Assembly (NCBI GenBank): GCA_000827495.1
Contig: KN817657.1
Span: 1 to 64,000, forward strand
DNA from: Hypholoma sublateritium FD-334 SS-4
Taxonomy: Eukaryota > Basidiomycota > Agaricomycetes > Agaricales > Strophariaceae
Direction: 5' to 3'
DNA: 64,000 nt
Shown: one piece after another, positions 47,250-59,466 of the stretch
Layout: the number at the start of each line of letters is the position of its first letter
Numbering within the stretch: position 1 is the stretch's first letter
The notes under the pieces: generated by a model
The model's database searches: none
The model's input: only the letters and a program-made list of their open reading frames with translations
Told to the model about the DNA's origin: nothing
Made by a program: the position numbers and the translations under genes

Positions 47250-50125
47250 CGGTGCCGCTGGAGAACGCAAGGCGAGGAGAGGAGTATGGAAGTGGGCGTG
47301 GCCGCTGGGAAGGCTCAGTCATCCTTATACGCTGGCGTGAATAGAAATGCCGTATTTTTTTAGCGACGCGGTGCCGGATTCGAGTCTTTTTCAAGATCCT
47401 CGTTGGTTGCGATTAATTGGTGTTTGCTCTCGGTGAGTTCTTGGAGCTATCTTGGAGCGCGAGTACTTATGTAAAGGATCGGCGTGGCGACGCACCCTGC
47501 GTTGGATGTGGTTGGTGTTCTACTACATAGGCGCTCTTGTGCACTCGGTTATATGTGAGTCGAATAAAGCGAGAGGGAACTGATAGAACAAATGTTTCAA
47601 TATTCTGCGAGCTGCTGGGGACAGTCTACGTACCATATTCACTGCGATTCTTGATCGTTAGCGTGGAAATTTGAAATAAAATTCCTTAGGCTGAAAATTT
47701 CCGTGGGCTAATTATCGAGGGGAGATTGACTAGCTCCCATTACTTTCACTTGATTCACTGCTGCTACGGCGAGCTAAGGCGAGCGAAACGGATCGCGAGT
47801 CGCGGCGGGATGCCAAGAATAGAAATAGTGGCATTGGATTGATGGCGGGCCGCGATGTTCCCACACTATCTTGTTCGTCGACGACGATGACGATCAGCGT
47901 CGGGCGGCTCAAGGCCGTCAAGAACGCCGCCATCGGCAACCCCAAGACGAAGGCGGCCCTGGCGCAAGACCCCGTCCTCCTCGCCGCGTACGTCCCGCCC
48001 CATCCTGCCCCGCCCGCCTAACCGCGCCCAGCCTCATCGACGCCCTCCACGACCAAGACCTCGCCGCAGAGGCCGCACATGTCGTCGCGTCCATCGCTCT
48101 CGGCGCCGACGCTGCTCTCCATGCCCTACTCGCTGCCCATGCACCCCGCGCCCTCCTATTCGCTCTCGCCGCCCATCGCGAGCCCCACACACGCGCCGCC
48201 GTCGCCCGCTCCCTCCGCGTCCTCGCAGCTAGCATCGCCGACGCCGTCGGTCCCGCGCTCTGGGGCCTTGCACGAACACCCACGCGCGAGCTGCGCGCCG
48301 CCGCCGCCGCCGCGTGCGATGCTCTCTGCATGGCGGAGGCGCTCGACATCTACTTACCGTTGCTGGCCACTCCGTCCCCCGCCGCGACTGCCATTGCACA
48401 GTTGCTGGAAACGCTTCTGCGTACCCCGGCTCGACGCGCCGCAATTACGAACTGGACGCCGTCCCCCGCGAGTCCGGAGCAGACGACTCGCAGCAGGCGT
48501 GGGTGGGAAAAGACGGCCGCGGCGACGACGCCTGTCGTACCTGTCATCGCCAAGTGGCTGGTCACCTTGTTGGATGCCCCGGGGAAGAATAACAAGGTGC
48601 ATGATTTGCTATCTTACTGTTCTGCTCATAATCGAGCTCGTAGATGGACGAAGTCGTACTATATGCGCTCGCCGCGCTCGCTCAAGAAAATCCCACCATC
48701 GCAGGATACCTGGGCCAAAGTGGTGCGTGGCTTCAACCTGTTTTTCGACCATTTTCTGACGATATACAGACGCCATTCCGTTAAATACAATCATTACCTT
48801 TGCTAAAAGCCGCTCCGCCGAGGTCCAGGTCGCCGCCTGCCTATGGTACGTGCCTTAACTCAGTAATTCTCGCGCATATATTCACGTTTTCGATGCGTAG
48901 CATAACCCACACGTTACGCTCTCTCCCACCCCGCCCGCCGTCCTCGTCTCACCCGCAACCCCGACATTCGCACTCGCACTCTGCGAGCACGTCGTACCCC
49001 CACGCCCACATGCCGACCATCCATAGCCTCGTCCACGCTCACGTCGCAGCTGGGGGATCGACCCATGCCCTATCGCCCACGCTTGAGGAGACGGGCGTGC
49101 GCACTGTGCTCAACGTCGTTAATCGCATGTTATCCGCCGCGCCAGCGGAGAGCCCGCTCGTGCGCATGCGCGCGTGCTTCGTACTCCGTGGGTATTTCAC
49201 ATATATTTGTCGATAATGATCTAATGTATGATATAGACCATCTGGTCGCTGACGACCTGCAGCTGTGCAACGCTGCGCTCGATCGCGGCTGCCTCGACGC
49301 TCTGGGGGCGCTTATACTTGCGCTAGGACCGACGGAGCCTGCTCCGCCGGAGTGGGAAGAAGCAGAAGCCGCCGCGACGCAGGCTCTGCGCGAGGTGCGC
49401 CGTCTCATTTCTTCATAACTTGTATATTCAGTCTAAATTATGCCCGCATTTAAGGGCGCCCTCACAGCCCTTGCCTCGCTCGCCCTTGCATCGGACGACG
49501 TCCGGCGGCGCATCGCATCACCACCGCTCTCCCTCTTCCCGTCCCTCTCCCGCGCGCTGCGCGCGACGCACGTCGGCACGCGCTACGCTGCGACCCAGTG
49601 CGTGCGCGCGATGAGCCGCGGCGTCAGCGTGCTCAGGACGGGCGTCGTCGATACGGGATTGGGCCTCGATGTTTTGTGCATCGTGCTCGGGACACCGCTC
49701 CCTGCGCGCATTGGTGGGAGCGGTGCGGGTGCGAATACGGCCCCCGGTGCGCGGGTGACGGATGTAGAGGCAAAGTGGGCCCCCGAGGACACGCCGTTGG
49801 GTGATGGCGGCGACTTTCTACGCGGGGAGGATCGGCGGGTGCTTGGCGCGGCGCTATCGGCGGTGTGTAATATCGTGAACGATTTTTCGCCTCTGCGGCC
49901 CGTGCGTGCTCTGTTTATTCATAAAAAATATAACGCTGACTTCTGTGCGGACAGGCGTACCTCGAGAAGAACCTCGTTCCGCGCCTTGTGGAGCTGCTGC
50001 GCGCGTCGAGCGACGGGCCGCTGCGCGTCAGCGCGCTGTGGGCGGTGAAGAACCTTGTGCGCAAGGCGAGCACGGAAACGAAGCGCGATGTGATGCGGTG
50101 TGTGGGGTGGGAGGAGTTGCTTGGG
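46270..50125 (+). repeat. Segmental duplication, left copy
   Basis: The block of DUF6534 relic (minus), divergent spacer and ARMC8-like gene (plus) is repeated at about 61.2-64.0 kb in the same orientation. Exons and several introns align by eye; the right copy carries deletions. The block limits are approximate because the right copy leaves the window. Confidence 0.75.
47250..47841. other. Divergent promoter region, copy 1
   Basis: Lies between the DUF6534 relic and the ARMC8 gene. The last 100 bases resemble 62250-62345 of copy 2, so the promoter was duplicated with the gene. No distinct core element was recognised. Confidence 0.4.
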
Positions 50126-50921
50126 TGCGTTATCTCTGGGCTTGTTTCTGCGTATGTTTACTAATTTGCATTTTTTCCTCACTCGTTGCCTTTCGTACTT
50201 CTGCTTTACCCATTCCATTTTGCTCCGCCTATGCCCATATACTCCCCAATCCGTACGCTGGATCTACAGATACCTCGATGATCCGGACCCCGCCCTGCAC
50301 GAGCAGGCTCTCAGCCTCGCACGAAACCTTACTGAAAACGAAGACGGCATCGCGCTCGTCCTCACACACCTCTCCGCACAGCTCCTCCTCCCCCTCCTCG
50401 GCACAGCCCTGCGCGCGCCCTCCTCCCTCGATGCCGCTTCGCACGCCTCCGCCGCCCTCGCGAACCTCGCCAACGGCCCGCCCGCCCTACAGACCGCGAT
50501 GTGCGCCACGCCCGGCGTGCTCGGCGCCCTCGCCAGCGCGCTCGACGGCGCTGCGGGCCCCGGAGCGCGCGCACCCGCCGTCGCGTGTGTGCTCGCGCTG
50601 GCGAAGGGCGACCCGCGCCGCCGTGCGGCGATGGCGGGCGCGGGCGTGCTTGCGGCGCTGCGCCGCGTCGTGGAGTGGGGCGTCGCGGGCCCGGCGCCGG
50701 CGGCGACATATGGCGCGTATGGGGCGGACGGGGTGGGGTCGCCGAGCGCGGGTGCGGGTGGGGTGCTGCACTCGGCGCTGGGCGGGCGCGGTATGCTTGG
50801 TGCGGGTGGTGGGGGCGCGGGCGAGGAGGCGCGGCATGTTATTCAGCAGGCGGAGCTCGCACTGCAGTGGCTGGAGCATGGGGAGATTTATGGGCGTGGG
50901 GGCGCGGATGCGGGCGAGTGA
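47842..50921 (+). CDS. GID5/ARMC8: Armadillo-repeat protein, ARMC8/Gid5 (Vid28) homologue
   Basis: Scaffold subunit of the GID/CTLH E3 ubiquitin ligase, which in yeast holds the substrate receptor Gid4 for degradation of gluconeogenic enzymes. Nine exons: 47842-47987, 48032-48596, 48644-48722, 48770-48845, 48901-49187, 49237-49394, 49455-49901, 49955-50124 and 50270-50921. All introns are GT-AG, 44-145 bp, and every phase agrees, giving 859 codons. Matches to ARMC8 in order: RLKAVKNAAIGNPKTKAALA (ARMC8 GVIDMKNAVIGNNKQKA), ALTALASLALASDDVRRRIA, AATQCVRAMSRGVSVLRT, ALSAVCNIVNDFSPL, LRVSALWAVKNLV and DPDPALHEQALSLARNLTEN. A His/Ser/Pro-rich insert (about residues 300-340) is extra. A second ATG at codon 16 is an alternative start. 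Length lies between human ARMC8 (about 670) and yeast Vid28 (about 920). A broken copy lies at 62346. Confidence 0.85.
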
Positions 50922-51211
50922 GCGGTGCTGCGATTGGATCCAGCCTGGTTCTTCGGATAATCATGATAGGGATCTCATTAAAATTGATTATATATGCTTC
51001 CATAAGTACAAACTGAGCTTTTGGGACATTTGATGTCGTTTCGACTTTCTGGTTTCCATCTTCGCATCGCTACTTATCTTACATAAAAATGCTTAGTATA
51101 ATGCTTACACAACATACCAACGCTCACATGCCAGTGCACACACGGTTCGAGATTCGAATGAATCAATGATTTAAACATAAACCCAACATAAACCCGCTGT
51201 CTACAACTGAA

Positions 51212-52924
51212 ATGTCATCCCTATCCTTGCCAGAGAACCTGTTTACCACTAATTGCGCTCCATCGGACGAAGATCACAAGAAACTTGTCCATCTCATCGG
51301 AGAGCACAAAAGCAGAATTGACATGCTCACTAGGCAGATTGCCAACCTCGAGGCTGAGAAGACAGCACTGGTCGAAGGCCTTGCGCCACTGAAACGCGCC
51401 ATCTCCCCGTTCCGCAGTCTTCCGGACGATATAATCCGTGCAATATTTGTAGCGAGTCTCGAGCCCACGCGTAATCCCACTATGGCGCATACTGAAGCCC
51501 CCGTTCTTCTCACTCGCATATCCAGCTACACGCGGCGCCTCGCACTTGCTTCCCCCGAGCTCTGGGCCGCGCTCCACATCCCGATAATACCCCAAAGTCC
51601 AATCAACGCCGATGATGAGGCAATCATGGCCGCGCGCGTCCGCGGCGTCGAGGAATGGCTTCTTCGTCGTTCCGGCGCAATGCCGCTGCGTCTCTCAGTA
51701 CACGAGCCATGCCCATTCGGCAAGCCACCGAGAGCTGACTGCAACAACCCGTTTACACATCAAATTATTACCGTCCTCCTGCAGTGCTGCACGCGCTGGC
51801 GGGATGTCAACTTCCTCCTGGTGTCGATTCCCGCTGTGCGGCGCGTCGCGGCATTGAGAGCTGCCGACTGTCCTTTGCTTCATTCGGTGGCTCTTCGCGG
51901 ACGATTCACTGACTTCCATCTCGAGGCCGACGCCTGGAAGGATAGTCATCTCTTTCGCGGCCCTGCTCTCCAGAAATTCAGTACGACATTGGTCGAACCA
52001 GGCAACGGTGGGCCTATATATGATTTCAACATAAACTGGCAGAACATTACCCACCTCCACCTTCATGGTTTATACAGTGACAGGCAACACGTTCACGAGA
52101 CTGCGTTCAAGCGAACATTTACGGATACCATAAGGTCTATACTCCGCCAGGCAATCCAGCTCGTCAGCCTCAATATCGGTATTATACTGACTGCTGACAT
52201 TGGCGGCGAAATCTACCTCCCGTTCCTCAAGTTTCTGAAGGTGTCCGAGCAATATATGGACGAACATCACTGCGGAGTACTAGGGAAGGTTCGAGCACCT
52301 CAACTGGAGACAATCATGTACCTTGGGGAATTTCTGGACATTCCAATACCACCCCCATCATTGATCGCATTGCTGGCACACGCAACAAAAGTACAGGAAA
52401 TGTCCATAACCATTGAACATGAGGTGGAAGTAGACACTCTATCGTACCCATCCGTATACCCACCAATCCTCGCCCTTTGCCCGCTCCTGAAATCACTCCG
52501 TATCGGGTATTCAGACAAAATCCCTGCAATCAGCCTACTCCGTGGTCTCGCAGGAGACGGGGGGGGGCAGCTGTGCCCCGAGCTTGAATACTTCCACTGC
52601 GACGCCATGCTGATTGCTTCTCCCCGGGCATTATACAACTTTTTCAAATGCAAACATGATGACTTGTCCGGCAGGATACACTGGAAATCAGTCATGCTTC
52701 GTGTGCGCTTTCGACACGATGACCCAACTCCTGACTACGCTGAATTTCAGCGACTATCGTCCGCAATCAATCTTCAGTTGATTATGCAAAATATGCCTCG
52801 AACAATGAGTCCAATCGAGCGGCGGCCGTTGGACGAAGGTGCCATTTTTTTATCGGATGACTGGTCTTTACCAAGTCTCTCTCTCCCATTACATACTGGA
52901 TTTGACTGTGTTGTAGATATGTAA
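51212..52924 (+). CDS. F-box protein with N-terminal coiled coil
   Basis: An intronless 570-codon gene. Residues about 20-58 form a coiled coil (HLIGEHKSRIDMLTRQIANL, EAEKTALVEGL), a common start for Agaricomycete F-box proteins. The F-box follows at about 64-110: FRSLPDDIIRAIFVASLEPT with LALASPELWAALHI. The body is leucine-rich (ITHLHLHGLYSD, QLVSLNIGI, LPFLKFLKVSEQYMD, LCPLLKSLRIGYSD). The C-terminal HWKSVMLRVRFRHDD block is shared with the F-box protein at 22289-23801. It probably acts as an SCF substrate adaptor; the target is unknown. The frame is clean. Confidence 0.92.
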   Translation: MSSLSLPENLFTTNCAPSDEDHKKLVHLIGEHKSRIDMLTRQIANLEAEKTALVEGLAPLKRAISPFRSLPDDIIRAIFVASLEPTRNPTMAHTEAPVLLTRISSYTRRLALASPELWAALHIPIIPQSPINADDEAIMAARVRGVEEWLLRRSGAMPLRLSVHEPCPFGKPPRADCNNPFTHQIITVLLQCCTRWRDVNFLLVSIPAVRRVAALRAADCPLLHSVALRGRFTDFHLEADAWKDSHLFRGPALQKFSTTLVEPGNGGPIYDFNINWQNITHLHLHGLYSDRQHVHETAFKRTFTDTIRSILRQAIQLVSLNIGIILTADIGGEIYLPFLKFLKVSEQYMDEHHCGVLGKVRAPQLETIMYLGEFLDIPIPPPSLIALLAHATKVQEMSITIEHEVEVDTLSYPSVYPPILALCPLLKSLRIGYSDKIPAISLLRGLAGDGGGQLCPELEYFHCDAMLIASPRALYNFFKCKHDDLSGRIHWKSVMLRVRFRHDDPTPDYAEFQRLSSAINLQLIMQNMPRTMSPIERRPLDEGAIFLSDDWSLPSLSLPLHTGFDCVVDM

Positions 52925-55900
52925 CGGTAGACGACGGAAAGTAGATGTCTTGTTGCACTTTGTGTGTAATGACTCTTTGATAATCTGCTGCCACTCGGAA
53001 ATAAATATAATATCGTGCTGCCCATTTCGGGATTCAAATTTTCATCTGCACTGCTGAGTTTGTCTAACGTTCATTGATTTCTTGGTATGGAAAGATGTGG
53101 ACAAGACGAGTATTAATCATGACAGCAAACGCCATCTACTTAAGTAATTTACCTACGAGCAGCCCAAGAAACAAATGGACCGCACCGTACTCCCAAACAT
53201 TGTCCCACACCACCACCTGCACCCGTGCGGCTGTCCGAATCATGCGCGGCACGGCAAATTTGCAAGCATCGCACCTACGCAGGGAGCTGAGCGCGATGTG
53301 CAGTAGGCTCCGAGCGCTCGATGGGAGGGCGGCAGCGAGCCGGGCGGGCGCGGTCCAAGAATGCCGGCGGGTCGTTATGCATAGACGGGCGCAGGACTGC
53401 GCTGTTTCAGGCCTGCATTACACCGCCCAGATCAGCGCGAGAGCAGGGCAGCGGTCGGAGGAGGGACGTACCAAATTCAGACTGGTGGAGGGACGCTCCG
53501 CGCCGGCGTCGTGCAATTTCAACGCCCTTATTCCTTCATGGCCGCGGATCTCGCGGAAGACGTAGTAGCTGTGCGTATAGATGACGCAGTACGAGATGCC
53601 GGGGATTTTACGAGAGCGCGCAAGCTGCTGCCGAACGGGACGATGTAGCTCGCGATACGCTTGCGCGGAGGGGGCCGGCGTTAAACGAGCTTCTCGAAGG
53701 CGTGCTGGAACGCTTTGAATCGAGGGGAAAATGGGCGGTACACGTAGGAGGTCAGCGTCGAGCATCGACGACGCTGATGCGCTGGGAGGCGTGGTCATGG
53801 TACCACATGTATGCAGAGACAGTGTGACAGGAAGGCAGCGGTCGTGGGGTGGCATTCCGGATATTTTCTACGAAGGGACACATGGACATCAGCGGGAAAG
53901 CAGTAAAAATAAGCTAGTAGACACACTGTTGGCGTAGAGAGTGTACCGTCGGACACCTCTCCCTGTCCCACCTGCGCATCGTCACCCACGGGCGCAGCTT
54001 TCCAGCCCAGCGCTACCCATGGCATGTCGAAAGGACCGCCGTTGAAAAAGTAGCCTCCAGCCTCATCCGCGCAGCCTGCGACCCGGCTTCATTTTCAGAT
54101 GGTGCCGGAGCCTCAGCGTAGAACATTGTGCGTGGGAGGGACCGTCTAGTCTTCAATACTTCAACATTCGCCATACTGTTACTGTTCTGCGGCACTCTCC
54201 ACGCCCTGAGCGGATATACGGCGTCAGCATCCAGCAGGTCGGTCCACGGAGAGACGAGCGCGACGCGCGCGATGTCCAGATCGTCAGAGCACCCAACACG
54301 CGCGGGGGAGGCGGGAGTGCACTGCGTTCTGGGCGAAGAGCGGAACGCAAGCGGCGTCCTCGACGGGCGGGGTGCAAGATACTGTAAGTGGGCGTCAGAC
54401 AGTTGCTGTGAAGCGCAGGGGGAGGCTTACCTCGACGTATATGTATCGTCTTCCATATCCTCCCCTCAGACCATGTGCATCACATAACGTTATCCGTCCA
54501 TACGCACTGCGAAAGCGGGGAACACGACACGACGCATGTCCGCAGTGCATAACCCAAAGTATAGCCGCGGAAGAGCGCACGGCGCCAGCGCACCGTCTCG
54601 AGAAAGGGCAGAGAGAGCAACAAGATCCGGCAGGGAACAGGCAGACGCCTGATGTCAACACGGCATGAATATGCGCCTGGGTTTTTGCGGAAAGGGCAGA
54701 AAAAGGTATGCATATAATTATACAATACGTGCCAGCCCGTCAGTGCATCTAGCAGGTGAGACGCTCGGGCACAAGGCGGCGGAGTGCGCAGTGGTAGAGA
54801 CATGCACAGTCATTTCATACTGCAGAATGCGTCAGTGCGGTGCCAGAGTCGTTGAGATGTATACCAGCGCGGAGCCAATCGGATGAGCACGCAGGGGAGA
54901 AACGAGCGGGAAAAAGCAGAAAGCCATGGCGCGGAAAGGTACAAAATCCGCAGGGCGAACGAGGAAGAGCGAGGAGTGCGTAGAGGGAGTAAGACGAGGA
55001 GGACACGAAACAAGAGCACAGATCGGTGATGACGGCGACGACGCACGAGAGCAGCATGTCGGACACCAGCCGCCGCAGATGATACGCAGCGTCGCGATGA
55101 CGGGGGGAAGCAAGAAGGTAAGAGGCGGGAGCGGACAGCAACAGCGACGGCATTGACGTGCGAGAGCGGTAACCTCTTGAAAAAGCTGGACCTGACTGAA
55201 TGCAACGATCAGCCGAAAAGCTCGCCTGAGCGGCGACGGGAACACCTGAATATATGCGCCTGTTCACGCAGTATACATACGGCCAGGGGTTTCACTGCGT
55301 GCGCGCGAAACGGGGAGTGATCACAGCGTAAGCTTAATGCGCTGAAGACCGAACAGATGCTGTACATCCATACTCGGCTCTTGAATCGTGATCTAGGCGG
55401 AGTCGGCTCCTTGACTGAAATAGCTGCAATTTGATCAGTGTAACGATCAACCGAAAAAAGAGCCTTAGCTGCGCTCGGCGTACCTGAGAATATATGCGCG
55501 CGCCGTCGAGCGTTATACTGCACACCACGGATACGCAGCAGGGCCTGGGAGCGGGGGGTGAACACGCTCGTCGCTTGATGTGTTGAAGAACGAATGGATG
55601 CACTCACCTACGCGGCGGGGCATCCAGCGGAGCAGGCAGCTTGAATTTCAACAACACGAACGCCAAGCGAGCACATGAACATGGGTCGAGGACGTGAGAA
55701 GATAGACAGACACCTCACTGGAACAGTGGAACGGGAGCAAAGAACGAGGACGAGATCAGAGCAGAGGTCAAGGGGATGGAGCGAAGACTGAGGAGCAGGG
55801 ACACGGACGACAGGCGGTGGTCTGGAGAGTCGGGAGTCAGAGGGAAGGAGTTCCGACGAGAGAATGGGAGACGGAGCGATCAGTTCAAGGAAGACGAGGA

Positions 55901-56517
55901 GCGATGAATATGAAGAGTACTACGGCGGCGGTGGAGGTCGACTGGAATTAGTAACGGCAGACGCCGACATGGAGAGGTTTTCCTCAGCGGATGGACATGC
56001 GCGAAGAAAAGAGGTGCCTATAGGAGTTCTAGTGAGCTTCTAGGGAAACGAGCACTGGGGAGGAGTCACAGGCGCGGGACGACGAGGAAGCTCATCAGCG
56101 TGATGTCTGCCAGCGTTCATCTCATGAATCCCATCTCCGATTCAAGTTCTGCAGCGTCCTCGGTATTCCACCGGCAACTCGGCTTCCCGGCTTCTGGCAA
56201 CGCACAGCAATCCCGCCCCGCTGCTGATCGGTACAAGCCGCGGGGTCGCGCTCGCTTGGAGCAGCACATACATGGCGCGGAAGAGAAATGGCGTTACCCA
56301 CTGGCACGACATTCATCTATACGCCTCGCGGTGGTTAACACATGGCGCCGAACATGAATAATATGCGCATCGCACATTGTAATTTGTAATGCTCTTCGAA
56401 CTCCGTCTACGGCGTCTCGAGCAAGGGGGTGAGGGTCCTCTCCACAGCTTTCCGTGCACAAGCATAAGTACAAAACATAGCACACGGAGAGTATGCCAGA
56501 AAATAAAATTCACGTAC
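52925..56517. other. Decayed GC-rich stretch
   Basis: Many overlapping Arg/Ser/Cys-rich frames, none joined into a gene. Two similar segments, around 55181-55262 and 55425-55500, share AACGATCA(G/A)CCGAAAA and GAATATATGCGC in order, a diverged tandem duplication about 245 bp apart. Minus-strand frames at 54.0-54.3 kb and 53.4-53.85 kb have some natural-looking stretches but no domain I can name. Probably relics of several dead genes. Confidence 0.4.
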
Positions 56518-56729
56518 CCGCATTGGCAATGACCGCGTCCACCCTCCCGTGGGCCGTGCTCCGCCTGGGTCACCTCCACCAAGGGCGCATTTCCCACCGC
56601 ATCGGCAGATACGTACTTCACGATGGCGATGCGCCCGTGGTGCGCCGCCGCCAGCGCCTGCGTCAGGTTGCGCACGCCGGCGTACACGAATGCAGTCGGA
56701 CCCGGGGTGGCGACGATGTACATTACCAA
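56518..56729 (-). pseudogene. Short-chain dehydrogenase fragment (copy A)
   Basis: Encodes the second to fourth strands of an SDR Rossmann fold: TAFVYAGVRNLTQALAAAHH, then GRIAIVKYVSADAVGNAPLV, and in another frame HGRVDAVIANAG followed by a GTACGTG donor. The change of frame near 56560-56575 is a small indel. The glycine-rich TGxxxGIG cofactor motif and the Tyr-Lys catalytic part are not found around it. A sister fragment on the opposite strand is at 60790. Confidence 0.65.
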
Positions 56730-58392
56730 CGCATGTCCCGTAGTGAGGCGCCGTCAGTCTCGTGCATTACAATAGGGCTATACGAGAGATACTGTATACC
56801 GAGCCCGGGATAGTACACGGTAGATGGGGGTGAGAATATGGTTGATTATCTTTATACTACACACATCACGATATCGCAAAGACCATATCCGCCAGCCTAC
56901 TCTGTAAATACGAAGTCCCAGTCCCCAACGTAAATCACTTGAAGTCATTTGCCCTGCAATTTTGGCCCGCATTGCACCTTCACGCGGCTTATTTCCATCC
57001 GAATATAAGGTGTGTCGGTGCAAAATTGTGGAAACATGTATGATACAGAAATATTCGTAAAATTCAAAGAAAATATCCCGTGTGTCGCGGTATTTCGCAA
57101 TGATTTCGAGAAAATCCATCCGAATATTTGCGGCAAATGGTTCACAGTTATTGGGCGATATAATTCTGCTTGCAGGCAATTACGACGAGTCTCATGTGAC
57201 TCGCCGAGAACTTGGCCTTTCACGAACGTCGCCGTTAAAGACTTTAAAATATGCATTTATCGCTCAGCGCTTCAGGCAGAATACTCCGCATCCCTGACTG
57301 TTGTATTTTCATTCAGAAATGATTCTTCAATCCACGAAGGTTTTGGCGAGCTATCTACGCTGGTACGCACAATCGAATGCGCCGCGACACGAGATGCGCC
57401 CTACCCAGGACACCGGAAATAATCAACGTTGAACGGTAAATATCCGCCGGACTTCTCTTCCCATCTCAATTGACAAGAACGCGGGCGGGTTCAAAAACCG
57501 GGCGTAGGCGATGGCGCAGACCTGGTGAAAGCGCGGACGGGCAAACAACGGCACACGCGGATTCGGACCCAGTTACATAACTCTCTAACGAGCTCAAAAC
57601 ACCTTTTAATTCGCTTGAACTGCCCGTTGTGAGCGTGAACGTCAAGTCCAGCGCTCCCGTCATTGAACTTTGAGGTATTGATGACTCACCACCTCCTCTG
57701 TCAAGGGTCAGAAGAGCCAGGTGACCATTGGTTATTAAAACTTGCTACGCCTGGGCTAGGGTCACTGCTGATCCTGTATTGCACCATCACCATATCTGGG
57801 CACACCAACCTTCCATAACAGAGCACCTGCAATGCAATTGTAGACCTGGTCGTGCAGTCCTACGCGGTGTCACTCGGCAGTATTGCTTATATGGGGTATC
57901 TTTTGGCTCCACATACGCATCAACTCCCACGATGCCCACGATACCCACCAACATTCTCGCCATAAGTACTTGTCGTGGATAAGCTACATTGAATCACTAT
58001 TATATTCTAGGGAATACTGCCGACAGTCATGGTCGCGCGAATAGTTCATGTGCGATTCAAGGATCAGAATCATGAGATTTTCATAATTTGTGTGTCAGAC
58101 CTCGAGTTTCGCTCCGAAACTACACATGTCATGGTTTCAGCCTCTGGGGCTGAGTGCTGAGCGCTGACATGCGGCAACGTCTACCCGGGAAATGTTGAGT
58201 TCAATTTAGGGCGCCTACGCACCATCAATGCACCATCAGGACATAGAAGATCGGATCGTTCATCGCGACGGCGCGCAGAATAGAGACTACTATTCTGCAG
58301 CCGGAAAATAATCGCGGTCCCTTTCATGTTGAACGGTACTTAAGAGGAGATGACACAGAACTAAAGTTTCAGCCGCCTTAACCCCCCTTTCC
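56730..58392. other. Stretch with possible decayed copy of the following gene
   Basis: Frames at 57012-57422 on both strands have no known domain. At 58003-58045 the sequence resembles that after the stop of the membrane-protein gene (59480-59515; shared CTAGGGA and ATGGTCGC words). This hints that 57.4-58.0 kb is the decayed 3' part of a tandem copy. Confidence 0.35.
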
Positions 58393-59466
58393 ATGGTTCT
58401 TCACACCATCACCGAGAGAAATAACCTCGAAGACGTGCTTATTAATTCGCAATTTGAAAGCTCATTATTGAATATACTATTGCTAGGCACGATCAATTCA
58501 ATTCGCAATATGATTTCTATGGCTGATCGTTGTAGTTCTCCTCCAGGGATATACACAACTATCTATTTTGGAACAATACACATATACCGTCAGTTCTAAT
58601 TGCAATATACAGCACACTACACTGCTTAATTAATTTTTGCCGCCAGTAACTAGCAAAGTGGACCGGAATTGGGTAATCCTGGTGGCCGTTACACTTTTAT
58701 ACCTCATCAACGTCGTGCAAGCCTCTATTCAATGGCTTTGGATAAGAAATATTATAGGAATGGTCGGAGGGCCGAAGTTGGCTACAGCAACTTACGCTGC
58801 GAGTGGTCCTAGTTGGAGCTTTCTTATATCGAATATCAATGCCTTTCTTCTTGCAGCCGTTGCAGATGGACTACTGGTATGATCGTTCATTAAAATCCGA
58901 AGCGTTCTCTCAGCAGCGAGCCTGCAGATATGGAGGTGCTACAATGTCTGGGACAAATCAATTTGTTCAATTATAGTACCCTCTGTGCTATACTTGGTGG
59001 ATATAGGTGAGTCTGGTTTTGTCCTTGAAACGTAAACCAGGATCTGACATTGTTATCAGGTGCATGCATAGCGAGCACAATAATGATATCTATCGACAAT
59101 TTAAACCCTCAAAAACATGCGAAATATTTAACTGTTCAAATTGGCATTGGAATATTTTCTTCGTCTGCGTTGACGTTGGCAACGACACTGCTGATTTCAT
59201 ATCGCATTTATTCCTTTGCCCACCATTCTATAACACCACGGAAGAGTATGCCCTACAGAGGTATAATGGATCTTCTAATTCAATCGGCGGCCATATACTC
59301 AGCCGTGTCCCTGGCTTACGGGATATCATGGATTGTAACACTGTCACCCAATAGAACGCCTGAAAGCGAGATGTCAGAAAAATATCTCCAACAATTCATG
59401 CAAATACTTTTTTTTATTACTGCCGTGTGTATTCAAAAAGGCTTCGATGCATTGAATCATCACTGA
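58393..59466 (+). CDS. Multi-pass integral membrane protein, fungal 7TM-like family
   Basis: Four exons, 58393-58588, 58647-58876, 58928-59006 and 59060-59466, with introns of 51-58 bp and agreeing phases, give 303 codons. About six or seven hydrophobic helices are visible: NWVILVAVTLLYLINVVQAS, SFLISNINAFLLAAVADGLL, CSIIVPSVLYLVDIGACIAS, GIGIFSSSALTLATTLLISY, IQSAAIYSAVSLAYGISWIV and FMQILFFITAVCIQKGF. The junction LLIWRCYNVWDKS matches the conserved IWRCYxxWxxS element of many Agaricomycete membrane proteins of unknown function, and ISYRIYSFA matches the following helix end. The product is slightly shorter than relatives at the C-terminus. It lies between two oppositely oriented SDR fragments. 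Function unknown; receptor-like proposals would be speculation. Confidence 0.78.

Noticed and set aside
57012..57422. Overlapping open frames on both strands
   Set aside because: Neither has a recognisable motif; mutual overlap suggests chance openness of moderately AT-rich DNA.
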